This document shows, one piece after another, positions 23,040-35,442 of a stretch of 64,000 nucleotides of DNA. Position 1 is the stretch's first letter; the number at the start of each line of letters is the position of its first letter. The stretch is from Diphasiastrum complanatum (Eukaryota; Streptophyta; Lycopodiopsida; Lycopodiales; Lycopodiaceae): positions 26,826,320 through 26,890,319 of the forward strand of contig CM055092.1 in the NCBI GenBank assembly GCA_029204225.1. The letters are read 5' to 3'. A program made the position numbers and the translations under genes. The notes below the pieces were generated by a model that had not been told where the DNA came from, did not search any database, and worked only from the letters and a program-made list of their open reading frames with translations.

Positions 23040-24258
23040 TAATCAGTGCAGGCTAGGTCTAAAACATGAAAACTAACTATGTCCTTGTATCAGAACTGGG
23101 AGATTCGGCACTTTCACATTCCAAGTTTCTAATTTTGCTCTTGAAGTTACATAAACTCTGTATCTATGAACATTGGCTTCAGTTTCCAAGCTGAATTTTT
23201 GCATAAGACGAGAATTATGAGTAGAACCACTGTCTAATAAAATACTAACTTCTTGATTTTAAAATGTGCTTGTTAAATGAAACACTTCATTAGGCAAGAA
23301 AGAAGCAATACTAAAAGAACATTCACCCTCGCAATCAAATAGGTTAATTTCCGAAGTCTTACCTTTACCCCCTGGGATTTCAATCATCTGTGCCGCAAGC
23401 TTCTTTCTCTTCAAACAAAACTTCATCATACGTCCAGACTTAATGCAAATGAAACAAAAAGTTTCTTTCTTAGCCTTCATCCGGGACATAGATTTATTCA
23501 ACTTTTTCTTCTTGGGTTTCTTGGGTTCCGACGCCATTTGATCCAATTCATCAAAATATTTAGTAGCTCGGTCTAGACCGCACTTCTTTCCCTTCTTGGA
23601 TTTCAAAGTGGTTGGAAGCTGTTGCAGATGCCACCACCATGGAGTCGTATGCTTTTGCTATCCAGAAAGTATCCTCGAGGCTTTGAAGCACATTCCTCCT
23701 GCATTTGTTTTGATAGTTGGCTGACAGACCTAGGATAAACTACCATAATGCCAACTTAGGATTGAATGATGGAACTATATTCCAGAGATTCATAAATTCC
23801 TAGATATAAGAGTCTAGACTCCTACTAGCCATCTTGCAATTCACTAATTTCTGGTAGTAATCGACGTCATCAACTATTACGAAAGTTTTTTCAAAGACCT
23901 CCACAAAAGCATCCCAGGTCGTGGGTTTCACCGACAAATCTTGCGGCCATGACGACTCCTTGCCACGTAGGAATAATACGACACTTTCAATTTTCTTCTC
24001 ATCAGGAATTCCATGTAAACTGAAGTAGCTGCTCCACTTAACGAGCCGGTCCTCCACAACTTTTGGGTTTTTCTGATTCTTCTCCTTCGAATAAGTTTCA
24101 TGCTGAAATCCGAGGTTCAGAGAAGATAATAACTTTATCTGGTTCAAAAGAACTTCCATGTATTGGTCTCTCAAATTATTTTGATAGTTCATGTCATTGA
24201 GCGCCGTATTCAATTGCCGGCAAATCTGCATATATGATGGTGCAACCGGATTTGGCAC
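23040..24258 (-). pseudogene. gypsy-like gag-protease, minus strand (copy 2)
   Basis: 24258-23800 encodes gag from MPNPVAPSYMQICRQLNTAL through SVVLFLRGKESSWPQD to a stop-interrupted end. 23606-23259 is the basic region with a decayed knuckle (CFICIKSGRMMKFC). 23258-23040 is a protease trace. The gag frame is longer than in copy 1. All later pol domains are missing. Confidence 0.75.
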
Positions 24259-24879
24259 AACTTGATTTGCAACTCTTCAAGATTCTGCTTAGAAGTCGAA
24301 ACACAATAGAACACACTATGGAGTAAACCACCCAACCAAGTAGAAGCAACTGATTAATCTCTAGAACCTTCACCCCCCGAGCCAAAGAATAGGAAGCAAG
24401 AGTAGAGTGAGAGGAGAGTTTCTAGGGTTCATATAGGCCCCAAGTCTTCCTATGCATGCAGTCATGCAAGGCCTAAACTCCCAAATTGAGAATTTCTAGC
24501 TATTGATACTCTACACAATGCATTGATTGTCCTAAACCATGTACTAACTCCAAATAGTGTGTCTAGGCCTCACAAGGTTATTAATTACCTTACTGGTCTT
24601 GTCCAGTATAACATGGCGTAACCAATAATCTCGAGCATTGGAGTATTGTGTATTCAAGTCTCATAGTATATTGAACTTTATATTTAGGACATGGACATAA
24701 CACAATCTTGCTCACGAACATCTGATAAGGGTTTACAATGCTACACAATGTAGTGTGCACCAACTCAGCATAATGTATGCGCTCACCTATCAAATGCTAA
24801 TTGTCTTTATTTGGGTCATATAAGTTTGAATGTCCTCCCCTTGCTCCATTCATGCACTATTCAATTTTGACTTCATAAA

Positions 24880-25240
24880 CATAATCCTTGACATATTTGA
24901 TGTCTTGAACTGCTTTTTTAGTACATCCTAGGCCTATCTAGGTGTAATGACATCACTGATGTAGGTAATAATATGGTCTTTCACCGATAAGTTGATAAAG
25001 GTCAATGCCCTTCTCATCTTCCTGTTGAACACTTTGATGTCTACTTCATTTGGCGGTTTTTGCTCATCACCTATGATGACATTCTACAATTATTTCTCTA
25101 TCAAAATATTTTTCATTTTGGATTTCCACATAACATAGTTAGAAATTCCGTCCAATTTGCTACTCTTGCTCAAAATGGACTCTCTCATGTTTGCCATTTC
25201 AAAATTGCTCAAAACTATAACCGTAGGCTAAAAGAGATTT
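24880..25240 (-). pseudogene. copia gag scrap, minus strand (copy 2)
   Basis: Duplicate of 13260-13640 with the same broken gag reading on the minus strand. No intact frame. Confidence 0.5.
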
Positions 25241-26151
25241 TTTGAGTACAATGGTGATGCCAAAAACTCGTTTTGATGACCTCCTAAAATTTCACACTAG
25301 GCCCTCCAGTTGCTTAGGTGGCAATTTGCAAGCCAAGTCGATCTCCAAACTTGAAATGCCTCTTACCTCACATATCTGACTACCCTCTCTCTAAAGAGGA
25401 CAAAAGAGATTTGATGTCCACAGAACACTTTCTCCACGGTTAACGCTCTATTTTGTTGTATTATACTTGCAAGTACAGTCCGGGTGCCTTTCATTTGGAG
25501 TATGTAGCCATTTGGTCCAAAACGGTTAAAGAGGTGAAAATAAGGAACTTTTATAGAAAATGAACTGTTTTTTCATACTTAAGAAACTTCACCCTTTAAG
25601 AATTTCTTGTCCTTGGGTCCATTTCAAACAATTTAAAAAAGAAAGAAAGTGAAAGACAATTTGTGTTGAGGAAATATGGAGTCAAAGGGAATGAAGAAAG
25701 ACTCGATAGAGAAGGAACTATGTTTGAACTATCGGGTTCTGATGAGTGACTCATTTCTCTCAGTGCATGAACTACACCTATTAGATTTAAATCAACTGTT
25801 TCGCGACAAGGGTCAGAGCTGATTTTACTAATCCTCACTTTGAAATCGTCAAGATCGATTCAATTGATTATGTAGATAACCACACAAACTCATTAGCCTC
25901 AACACATAGTATTTATTACCTTTGCAAGGCAAGGCTAACAAAATGTGTGGTTGTGGTCGCCCTGGTACTTTAAAACTTTTAGGTGTGTGGATGCACGCAT
26001 AGTGTTGTGCAACTGTTTTAACACGTGTTCAGCAATGAGTGAGAAAGAGACGTGTTGGCCACATGCAAAAAATCATGTTGCTTTGCTACTTTTTGGGGAA
26101 GTAGGAAGAGCAACACAACTTTAAAAAATTGAGAAAAATTTCGCATCTACT

Positions 26152-26259
26152 GTGCACTTCCCTTGGAACTGTGACCTAACCAGGCTTAACCACTCCACTC
26201 CACTCTGCACTTCCCTTGGAACTTGCACTTCCCTTGGAACTGTGACCTAACCAGGCTTC
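26152..26259. repeat. Local tandem duplication
   Basis: TGCACTTCCCTTGGAACTG plus GACCTAACCAGGCTT occurs at 26152 and again at about 26225, with a partial unit at about 26204 between them. Confidence 0.75.
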
Positions 26260-26689
26260 TCCACTCCACGCCATGCCTTGATGATCTATTATTTTTCTCT
26301 AGCTTCTTATTTTTGCATCCCTCTCGTGATGCACGTGGTCATGCTGAGAAGGCAAGTAGAGGGTAGAGGGGCGCAACCATGTGGCCACCACAAGAGAGAG
26401 TCGAGACCAAGCGCGCGGACGCGCAATACATCGTTTGGCTACAGCCGCTCGTCTCTCGCCTTCTATCTAGTATCGTCTGTCCGATCATCATCCTATCTTT
26501 CCATGATAAATCTCTCTTATCATATGAAGATCTATCTGGACGCCGCTATATGTTGAATGCAAAAACAAAGGTATTAATTATGTATAAATCCCCCTTATCA
26601 TATTACGATCTGCACGCCGCTATACGTTGAATGCAAAAACAAAAGTATCAAGAATGTACTATGTAGATATGCTCTCTATATTGAGCTGT

Positions 26690-27000
26690 GTGCAAAAACA
26701 ATAACATACACGAAGCAGATGCAATAATAATATATACATGAAGACAGAAGAACACACAACAATAAACATATATGAAGGCTGTAGCAAAAGCAATACTGTA
26801 CAATACACAGTACATGAAGCAGATGCGGAGATATTAAGCAATAATATACAATACACAGTACATGAAGCAGATGCGGCAAATATATACGAAGGCATAAGCA
26901 GACGCACTAATAGTATATTTGAAGACTGAATAAAATATACATGAAGGCTGCATGAAGTTGATCATAGATGCAATAGCAATGTTGTATTATACATGAAGAC
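26690..27000. repeat. Degenerate A/T-rich tandem repeat
   Basis: Variants of ATATACATGAAGACAG, ACATGAAGCAGATGCGG and AATACACAGTACATGAAGCA recur about eight times at irregular 30-60 base spacing. Open frames on both strands over this stretch reflect the repeat. Confidence 0.7.
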
Positions 27001-27413
27001 GGCAACATGAATGTGTACTGGTGTAGAGCAATGTTGACTAGTGCAGGAAATGTTGTGTAGCCGTTGTATGTGGACTTCTGTGGTTTTTTCGAACATTCAT
27101 TGAACTTTACTCTGAGCACAACAGGCTGAGTCATGCACTTTCTGTACGTTGCCTTCATTTACAGACTAAGATACTATGCAAACAGAGGTATTCATAATAT
27201 GCAAACAGAGCTATTTGATTCTTACCAGATTATGAAACGGTTTTGTTGGTACGAACCCTTATGTTAAACCGTCATACTTGCTACTGAGCTTATTTTGGTC
27301 TTGATTTATCTGCCTCTGTTTTCTCAACCGATTGATTGAGCTGCTTAGATTTATGCATGACAGGATAGATTCAAGCTCGAATTCAAGCTTCTCTGATCTC
27401 AGGATAGACGAAA

Positions 27414-30400
27414 ATGCAAGATAAAATCGATGCGCATGAATGTATGTATCAGCAGAACGGAGCTAATAATTTTTCAGGTTGTATTCTTGTTCAGGAGTTA
27501 GCCATGTATACAAGCAAGATGGTCGAGACGAATTTCCTAATGCTGCTAACGTGTTACATACGTCATTTTTGTCATGAAAATCGGCAGTTGCAGACGATGA
27601 CAGAAAAGTACTTCTGGCAGTCACAGTGGAGATCGAAGAAGGTCAGTTTGAAGATATTGAAGTAAGGGAGGGCTATTCAGCAAAAGAAGTATCAACTAAA
27701 TTTTGTGAAGATCATTGCCTTCCAACACAATTGATCACTCCGTTAAAGCAACATATTACGAGCAAACTTTCAAGCATCAGGTAATTGGGAGCCTTGAACG
27801 AGGGAATTATCATAATTTACAGTAAGGGGTTTCGAGTTCTGAACTCATCCAGTTCCGTCCTGTTTTTGACCTCGGGTTTCCCTTTGATCGCTTTAGTCTA
27901 GTGTTTGCTGAAGGTAACGATACCTAGTTTACTACAATGTCTTTCAGTTGCGATGGGGACAAACATAAATTTAACAGAGAAGATATGTATTATAATTGTT
28001 GCAGCAAAGATAAAGGCAAGGTTGTCAATGAAGAGGAAAGCCATGTGTCCGAGGTGAAGAACATAATCAAGGGCTATCCATCCCGGACAGCCACTATATT
28101 GTCTGAACGGAAGTATGTCTCTCAACGAGGAAGCAAACCTGATCGCTGTGGTAGTCACAGATTATCTACAATACGTCCACTCGAGGAAGTTGCTATCCAA
28201 CATGATACCCCAAGAAAATGCTCCAAACGAGAAACATTCTCCCAGCATTTCCTTGCTCCCACGATTGCAAGCTCAGGAAAGATCGCCGCAGCTCATGAAC
28301 GGGATCAGATTAACGATACTAGATCTGATCGGCTATCCTGCGGAGAGGTATAGGAAGGTCATCTACAAGTTGCCAAGCTCTTACTTTGTCTGTTCAGATC
28401 AATATGTCAAAATGCATGCCGGATTACTTCCAGTTTTTTTTCTTTGAAGGAAATATTTGTCATGTTAAAATTTCGTTGTCAGAGTGATAAAAGTATAAAA
28501 TCAATTTAGGGTAGAAACGTGGAAACTGTTTACCAAACAATGACAACACAAACATAACTGCAATCTTATGTCCAAGTCGATTAGCACTGTAAAGCCCTGC
28601 ACTAAACCCGAAACCCTGGCCTGGAGCTTGAACATTGCCCGAGAGGTTGGCTCTTGATGCTGCCTTGGGGACTGGAGGCGGCGCTCATGACATGTGAACA
28701 TAAATGAATGCCTCAAGTCTTTTTATGTTGCCATTAACATTTATCCAAGGCACTTTTATCCAAGGCACTTTACTAAAGAAGGTTCGAGGGAGTAACTGAT
28801 TTTTGACAATTAACCAAAAACACGTATTGTTTGTAAATTATTAGGGAGTGCAGTTTTGTACCCATAAGGGAAGGTTAACATATGTAAAGGTAACAATAAT
28901 ACTAGGTAGATTGTTTTTTTACAGTACACCCACAGACAAAGTACCCACTCTTATTCACCTTGGCAGGGGACTGCTCGCTGCTTTTACCCACCATCCTTCC
29001 TCCTCTCTTTCAACACCCTTTGACAATTCCATCCCTCTCTGTAAACTGAGTGAATCTGTTTCTGTTAGATTTATCTTATTCTGTGTAATTGCTCCTACTT
29101 GTATCTGTTAGCATTGCGGTGGAGTCCCATGTTTATTGAATCCTCCATTTACATTAATGATATTGTCTTCCTATGTAGTTTTTATTGATCTATGGAGGAT
29201 GGACTCTTTGTGTTCAATATGATCTCAAAAGAGAAAGTACACGGAGAAAAGTGAAACCTTCAATTTACAGAGGCGAGAATGTAAAAAATGGACTTATCAG
29301 GAGATATTGGAGATTGATATAAGGGTTTAGGAGAGAGAGAACAATTGGTGAAAGACTGTAACAATGGAGAATTGGCTCAAGAAGAGGAAATATAAGAGGA
29401 TGGAACTTCCTAGAATGTTGTAAAAGAGAGAGATATATCTGTTGACGTAGCCACAAATCAGCACTTCACTGGAGATTAGACTTTTTCAAAATTCTCTCTT
29501 TACCTGCAAAAAAAGATAAAAACAGAACACAAAAATATAAGAACAAGAACATTGACTTGCCTTCTAGAAAGTTGGCACAGCACTTTGAAGGGCTGGCGTC
29601 CTACTCTTGTTCCTATTGTTCTATGCTACATGCACTCTAAAGTGCTTTGACACCAATTAAGAACATTAGCAAGCATGAATCTATCACTTAAATCGAGGAG
29701 CAACACTTCATTTTGCATGAGACTTGTGACTTGAGTAATCAACAATTTAATGAAAACTACCCCAATAATGTCATGCCACCTAGTTCCATGGTAAATACAC
29801 ATAGTCACTGTGGGTAAATCTTAGTTGCCCGTTCTGGAACGGAATGCATTCTGGGACGCATTCCAGAATGCATTCCGTTTCGGACCGGGACTCCCCCCCC
29901 CAAAAAAAAAAAAATGTTTTCTTTTACAAAGTAAAAAAAAACCATATCCTGAGAGTTAATAGACACAGCGGGCAACTAAGCCTTCTCTACATTTGGCTTC
30001 CATTTGGGATTGGGTTCTGGTTCTATAGTTGATCGCAGTTCTATGCATTATACTTCTACGGGTTATCTTGGTTGCAAAATTCCTTCCATCATAAAGGCTT
30101 TTGTGAGAAGTGGCGATTCCTCACTCCCACCACTAGGAGAACCTACAGATAGATCCACTGTCCAGGATTCTCCTCTCAGTCCACCTCATTCACAATCTCC
30201 ATACACTTGTATTTCATCTTCCCTGTTCCACCCCACCTCTCTCTATTTTACGATTGCCCGAACTGAAATTTTTTTTTGAGGATAGTTCTGAATCTCTTCT
30301 ACCTTAACAAAACACACTAGCTACAGTTGGATCCTAAGCCTTCCTAATACAAATTCCAATTTCATATAATACCATATAGACAAGAGAGAGAGAGAAAAAA

Positions 30401-33400
30401 AAAAAAAGTTCCGACCCAGTACGTTCCGGAACGAACGGTATGGTACGTACAGTATGTTCCGACCCAAAAGGGTCGGAACAGGTTTCTAAGGGTTAAACAT
30501 AATTCTGCAAAAAGATAGGGGAACCTAAGCCTCAAGGTATTGTCATGAGGAGTGTGTTTAAATTTATGTGGCCATAAGGTAGATAATACCACAAAGAGGG
30601 TGCGCTTAGAGATTGAAGAGATTGTAGCTAATTGCAGCAAAAGATTTGCTAGAAAAATGGAGATCTGCCAACTGTGGAGTAAAAGCTATCAATCTCACCA
30701 AGGTAGGAAAGAGTTGGATATAAACTTCTAGACTCAATTTCTGTATATTGCATCAGGGCAACTTAGGGTACTTGGGTTCCATTAGGATGTGCCCTTAATG
30801 GTAATTGGCCCAACACCTAAAGGTATACTAGTTAGGGGCTATTTTGTATATATCTTGTGGTGATGTACTTTGCCATGTTTCCAATTTTCATATGTTTGAA
30901 TGGTTGACATTGCTCAAGTAGGAAACATTTCTATAAGATATGCCTCACATCAGAACAAGAGGAAGAGATAAAAGAAATATGAGTCTTTTGGTTCATAGTA
31001 CATACACAAATCATTATAGTTTATCACGAGGGAGATGATTTTTTATGTCCTAATTTTAGAAACATATGTAGGTTGTGAATGTTCTAAAATTTCATGCAAA
31101 GCAAGCTTCCATTATGATATTAAAAAAATGCACATGCTTTTAATGCAACCTAGCCATAATAAAATCATAAGACTTAACATTTACAAATTAAGATAGATAA
31201 ATAATAAAGATCTGCTTGCACAAGGTTCTAAATGTTGTATCCGCCTTCATTGCTCAAGGAGAAAACAATATCTTTGAGATAAGAGTTTGGATATTAAAAG
31301 TCATACACTATAAGTATGTACTAATGTGGTACATAGATAACAAGAAGGATAACGTGGATTAGAGGAAGAGGAGCAAAGCAGTTTCAGAATTATGGAGAAT
31401 TACTATATCAAGAGGGTTTAGTCAAACAACAAGAAAAGATCCACCTATTTGAGAAGAAAATGCAGGACGATGTGCTTAAAGAGATGGAATTGCTTACTTC
31501 TACACCTAAAATTAGGTAAATAATGGCCATGGACCTATTCTTTTGACAACGTATTTAGGTTCTAACTACACAACACTGTTTCCGAGATTTTTTCTCTTAT
31601 TGTTTACTTGTAATTTTTTTTGTTTCCAGTGCATGTTCTTTCTAACTTCTCTTTTCCATAATGAATTTGTCATTTGTGCTATGTTGATATATTTCTACAT
31701 CAACCTACACTTGTTGTACACCTCTAGACAGAGACGAATATTTAATGACTTCAACGTTTTGCAGTCTTAGCACATTATTGTGGATTTCTTTTTGCCTCCT
31801 TTACTTCTAATAGGGCTATTGCGTTCAAGGCTTGATATTGGTTGGGATCACCGATAGTTGTCGACAAATTATGACATGACTTTGTGGTGCGTCTAGCAAG
31901 AATTTGCTAAGGACTTTTCTTCCACTATGGGAACGCTCGAATACAAAGAATCTCAAAGTTTGAAAAATTCAAAAGTCTAGTACGGAATATGCTTTAAGGT
32001 TCAGTAAAGGAAGTTACTTGTCGATTTCTGTATTATGGCTTTTACTATTTGGCTCTTTTGAGAGTGTCAAACAATTTGCTGGTTTGTGTCAAAGTGAGCG
32101 ATTGGATTATCTCTACCCTTCCTCATCTCTGACAATGTTCTGATATATGATCATTGTGCAAACTGAAGAAGTATTCTCTCTGTTTGAAAAGCAGGAAAAG
32201 TTCCTAGTTGTTCAATTCACACCAGCATGGAACTTGGAATGCATGTAACTTCAATAGATGCTCAATTTGAATGGTTCCCTGAGTATAACTTGAATCACTT
32301 GCTTGTATTTTAAATCTTTAATATTTCTACAATTGTAAGTTTTTTCATTAACATAATTTAAATCTGCTATGAAGTGAATTGGCCAAGCAAATAAGGTGGC
32401 CAGAAAAAAATGTTTGGAAGAGGCTTTCACACCAGAAGAAAGATGACGACTGTGTAAAACAGCTGCGCAGTGAGGTCATTTTGTATGTTTTTCAGTTTCC
32501 AGAATATATATGGAAATCAATTCCAGATTCAGAGTATATTATCTTTGCTGATATATTTAAAATTTTAGATAGCTGTTGAAATGGAGATTCAATATCAAAC
32601 TAAAAAATAATAAATCTGGATGTCATCACATATCTGTTGCTCAGTGCAGATCTGGCAAGCAAGGTTAACAGAATGCACTTTTATGCCCAATTTATATCAC
32701 CAAGATTGGAAACAGGATAAAAATCAGTCCTGTCTAGAAACGACCAGATCTTGTTTTGACAAACTTTTTCTGGACGCGGAGAATCGTCAAGAACGCCTAG
32801 TGTGCTACATGAGATATCCTCCTGATCGGTAATCTTAAAGCTTTCAACAAGTCGAATTCAAGTACAGCCAGGTTTAGTTTATTCACTGATGTATCAACTG
32901 GGATGTATTCACTAATCTTTTTTTGTTCACAAAAGTAGAATTGAAGTATCAATTGGAATTTGGGATTTATTAGTTAATCATTTTGTCATGATTAGCATTT
33001 CATGTTTAGTGCCATTTTTTTATAGTAATTAGAGATATTTAGTTTTAGTCAGAGCCAAACTGCTCCAAAAATAAATTTTATACCCAACTCTCTTTTGAAA
33101 TGAAGTTGTTGTCTAGTTGTCTAATCAGAAAATTATCATAGTTTTGTACATTGAACCCACCACAGATTGCTGTAGGGTAACTTTATTTATTCTGCAGAGT
33201 GACATCTTGTTCTTCGACCAACAAACATGCTCCTACCAGTGGGTTTGATGTTGTTGAGGATCTTCGAGGAGGGTCTGTATACAATAGATTGGTGTGTTAT
33301 GCTGCCAAAATAACTGAGAAAAGAAATAAGATTGAAGATCAGAACATTATGCCTTTGAATTCAATGTTGGGTGAGCGGCTATTCAGGTCATCGACAGGCT

Positions 33401-33976
33401 GCAAGCAACATGCCAAGGTGAGTGGATACCATATATAATAGGAGCTTCGAATTATTCATGGGAGCTGCTCATAATGCTTGGCACACTCATGCTCCTCTGT
33501 AGCAATGGTAACAGTCCTATTCTCAGAGAAATATGGCTTCCCTGCCAACAGGAGAGTTTTTATACAAAATTAACTTCAAGTTGATAGTAGAAAGGAATTT
33601 CTTGCTGAGAGATGCAGTTGGGATAAATTAAAGATGGCTAACAGCTGCTACTTTTGACGTAAGTCTGGAAAGTTACTTCAACATCCTAAGAAGCGCACCC
33701 TCAAGTGCATCTCTGAATACCTTGATGTGGATAAGGTCTATTTTCTTTTTGAAAACCAAGGCTTCCTGATGTGGTGTTGCCTTTGGAAGGGATGTAGTCT
33801 CTGTTGCCGAAAGAAATTTCACTTCACCCTAGGATTTCATTTCCTAAACCATTGATACTTTGCAGGATGGGCTTGTTGATCTTTCTGTTGCTGATACAAC
33901 ACGGCTAAAATATGAGGTGGTCAGTGATATTGCAGAAGTAAAAACACTACAAGAATCTCAACGGATTTTCATTTGA
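27414..33976 (+). CDS. Unrecognised multi-exon host gene: ubiquitin-like region plus C-terminal repeats
   Basis: I assembled five exons whose phases fit: 27414-27477, 27594-27780, 27948-28347, 32650-32828 and 33198-33417, all with GT/AG ends. A likely last exon, 33866-33973, is followed by TGA at 33974. The model gives 386 residues. The ATG at 27414 has an in-frame TAG just upstream. Residues 26-83 (start KVLLAVTVEIEEGQFEDIEV, later LPTQLITPLKQHI) look like a beta-strand-rich, ubiquitin-like module. Residues 84-217 are basic and low in structure. From 218 come TECTFMPNL and then three related segments: FDKLFLDAENRQERL (253-267), YNRLVCYAAKITEKR (305-319) and GERLFRSS (335-342). I recall such 'CTF-P-L / RLF-DA' repeats in uncharacterised proteins of flagellate eukaryotes, but cannot name a family. 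Intron 3 is 4.3 kb and holds a MITE. The 3' end is uncertain. Confidence 0.6.
29820..29980. mobile_element. MITE-like element, 161 bp
   Basis: Perfect 12-base terminal inverted repeats CTTAGTTGCCCG (29820) and CGGGCAACTAAG (29969-29980). Just inside the left end is a perfect 17-base hairpin arm, AACGGAATGCATTCTGG, with an 8-base loop. The middle has C and A homopolymers. No coding capacity. I do not see a clear target duplication. Confidence 0.6.
30455..30480. repeat. Short perfect hairpin
   Basis: TGTTCCGACCC, loop AAAA, GGGTCGGAACA: an 11-base perfect stem. Related phrases (TTCCGACCCAG, GTTCCGGAAC) lie just to the left, after an A-run at about 30395. Confidence 0.7.
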
Positions 33977-34281
33977 AAAGTTTTCGGAGCTCATGAATAC
34001 CATTCAGGTAACGATACAATAATAACTTGCTTGTTTCTCCATGTCGAGTTCCATAAATTCTTTTGTTGATATGCGCATTCTTTTGAACTTCACAGTACGG
34101 GTGAACTGCTATAAATATGTCAACAATTCAAATATGTGGATTGTCATTTGCATTTAGTGACCTACATGCATTTCTTGATCTACTTAATTTTATTACAATA
34201 CTAAGGCCTTGAAAGAAGTCATGTTAGAAGGTACTTACTACTTCCACCTTATTTCTACAACGCTATGCAAATCATAGTCAC

Positions 34282-34420
34282 TAGGGAACGGGAACGAAAA
34301 CATCCTTTGAGAAAGTGGGAGTGGGAATGCTACGTCGTGAAAGGGAATATAAACTAGGGAACGGGAATGGGAACGAAAATGTCCTTGAGAAAATGGGAAC
34401 GAGAACGGCAACACAATACT
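34282..34420. repeat. Subterminal direct repeats of a hAT-type element
   Basis: CTAGGGAACGGGAACGAAAA occurs at about 34282, and again as CTAGGGAACGGGAATGGGAACG at about 34356. The units are GGGAACG/GGGAATG. They lie beyond the 3' end of the transposase fragment, where hAT subterminal repeats are expected. Confidence 0.6.
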
Positions 34421-34839
34421 CAAAAACATGCTTATATATATTAATGTTAAAAATTGAAATCTATACAAAATCTTAGCTTTGTGAATGAAAACATAAAGGT
34501 TATAAAATTGATGATAATTTATGTGAATTACATAATTGCGAATTACGTACAAGTTACTAGTCAATCTCCAAGTCCAAATCTACTTTAGTCTTACGAATCA
34601 TACATCAAATTAAACTTTGTTGTTACATGCAATCAATTATCAATCAACACAAAATAGGAGACTCAAACAATTAAATGTTCTTCCAAATCGATATATCAAA
34701 GATCAGTGTCATACATTTGAGGAGGCTCATAGGCCTTCACAATCCAAAATCTAGAAACCAATGGTAAATAGTAACTAATTAGCTACTAGCAACTAGATAA
34801 CATAATGCATGTCCCATCATAAACGATCAACGGGTGATA

Positions 34840-35442
34840 TCTGCAAAGACGGACTCAAGATCGTCAAAATTGAGAGCATCTGGTATATCACTAGGCGCTT
34901 GGTCCTCTATATCTATCTGTCCACTAGACTCGTGGGAACCATCCTCTGAGCTTGATAGCACACCACCAACACCAAGAAATGTTTGCCCCTTTACCCTTCA
35001 CATCATGCTTCTCAACAGTTGTAAGTTTGCATGAACATAAACCAAATCATTTGCCTTTTTCGTGCCAAGACGATTCCTTCTTCGATACTATGTGGTTGAA
35101 TGAGCTCCACAAGCATTCAACGGGGGAGGAACTAGCCACTTGGCTCAAAATACGAACAACTAACCTTTGTAAATTAGGATTGTCAGTTTCCCAATCCTCC
35201 CACCACCAGGCAGCACCTATGAGAAATTTGTCACGCTGTGCATCTGCATATCCAAAAAAACAACAAGTTGATTTCTGATTGTTCAACCTTTGTGTAGCAT
35301 TTGATACCAACTTTGTTAATGTCTTGTCCCAACCATGCATCATCTCTTTGTCTTTATCTCGTCCCTTGCCTTGAAATTCTGGGTCCAATGCAGCTTGCAA
35401 GGGCGAGTGGTAGCTATCACACTCTATTTGATCAAAGTCCAA
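34840..35442 (-). pseudogene. hAT-family transposase C-terminus, minus strand
   Basis: The 35442-35047 frame reads GAAWWWEDWETDNPNLQRLV, then VRILSQVASSSPVECLWSSF, the conserved C-terminal dimerisation region of hAT transposases. A second frame continues to about 34840 with an acidic, serine-rich tail (GVGGVLSSSEDGSHESSGQI). One frame change separates them. The catalytic DDE part and zinc finger are not visible upstream, so only the last quarter of the gene survives. No matching inverted terminus was found to the right. Confidence 0.85.

Larger units (their letters stand above)
22330..25950 (-). repeat. Second copy of the 3.6-kb retroelement block (matches 10.6-14.3 kb)
   Basis: The order is the same as in copy 1: leader (22330-22507), primer-site region (degenerate, 22508 on), LTR (to about 22980), protease/gag (23040-24258), second LTR (24260-24640), copia gag scrap (24880-25240) and flank to about 25950. 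Divergence is a few percent, with small indels. At about 22980-23040 the second copy lacks part of the protease present at 11290-11390 and carries other sequence instead. Confidence 0.8.

Noticed and set aside
26659-27158. Frames rich in Tyr, Cys and Ile on the minus strand
   Set aside because: They follow the degenerate tandem repeat and lack any start or domain support.
28115-28447. 110-codon frame overlapping exon 3 of the host gene, with a superficially LisH-like stretch
   Set aside because: It is in another frame, runs through the GAG/GTATAG donor, and does not match the phase of the upstream exon; the 27948-28347 reading joins on both sides.
31543-32579. Short frames in the fourth kilobase of intron 3 as extra exons
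   Set aside because: No phase-compatible acceptor/donor pair was found, and direct joining of 28347 to 32650 is already in phase.
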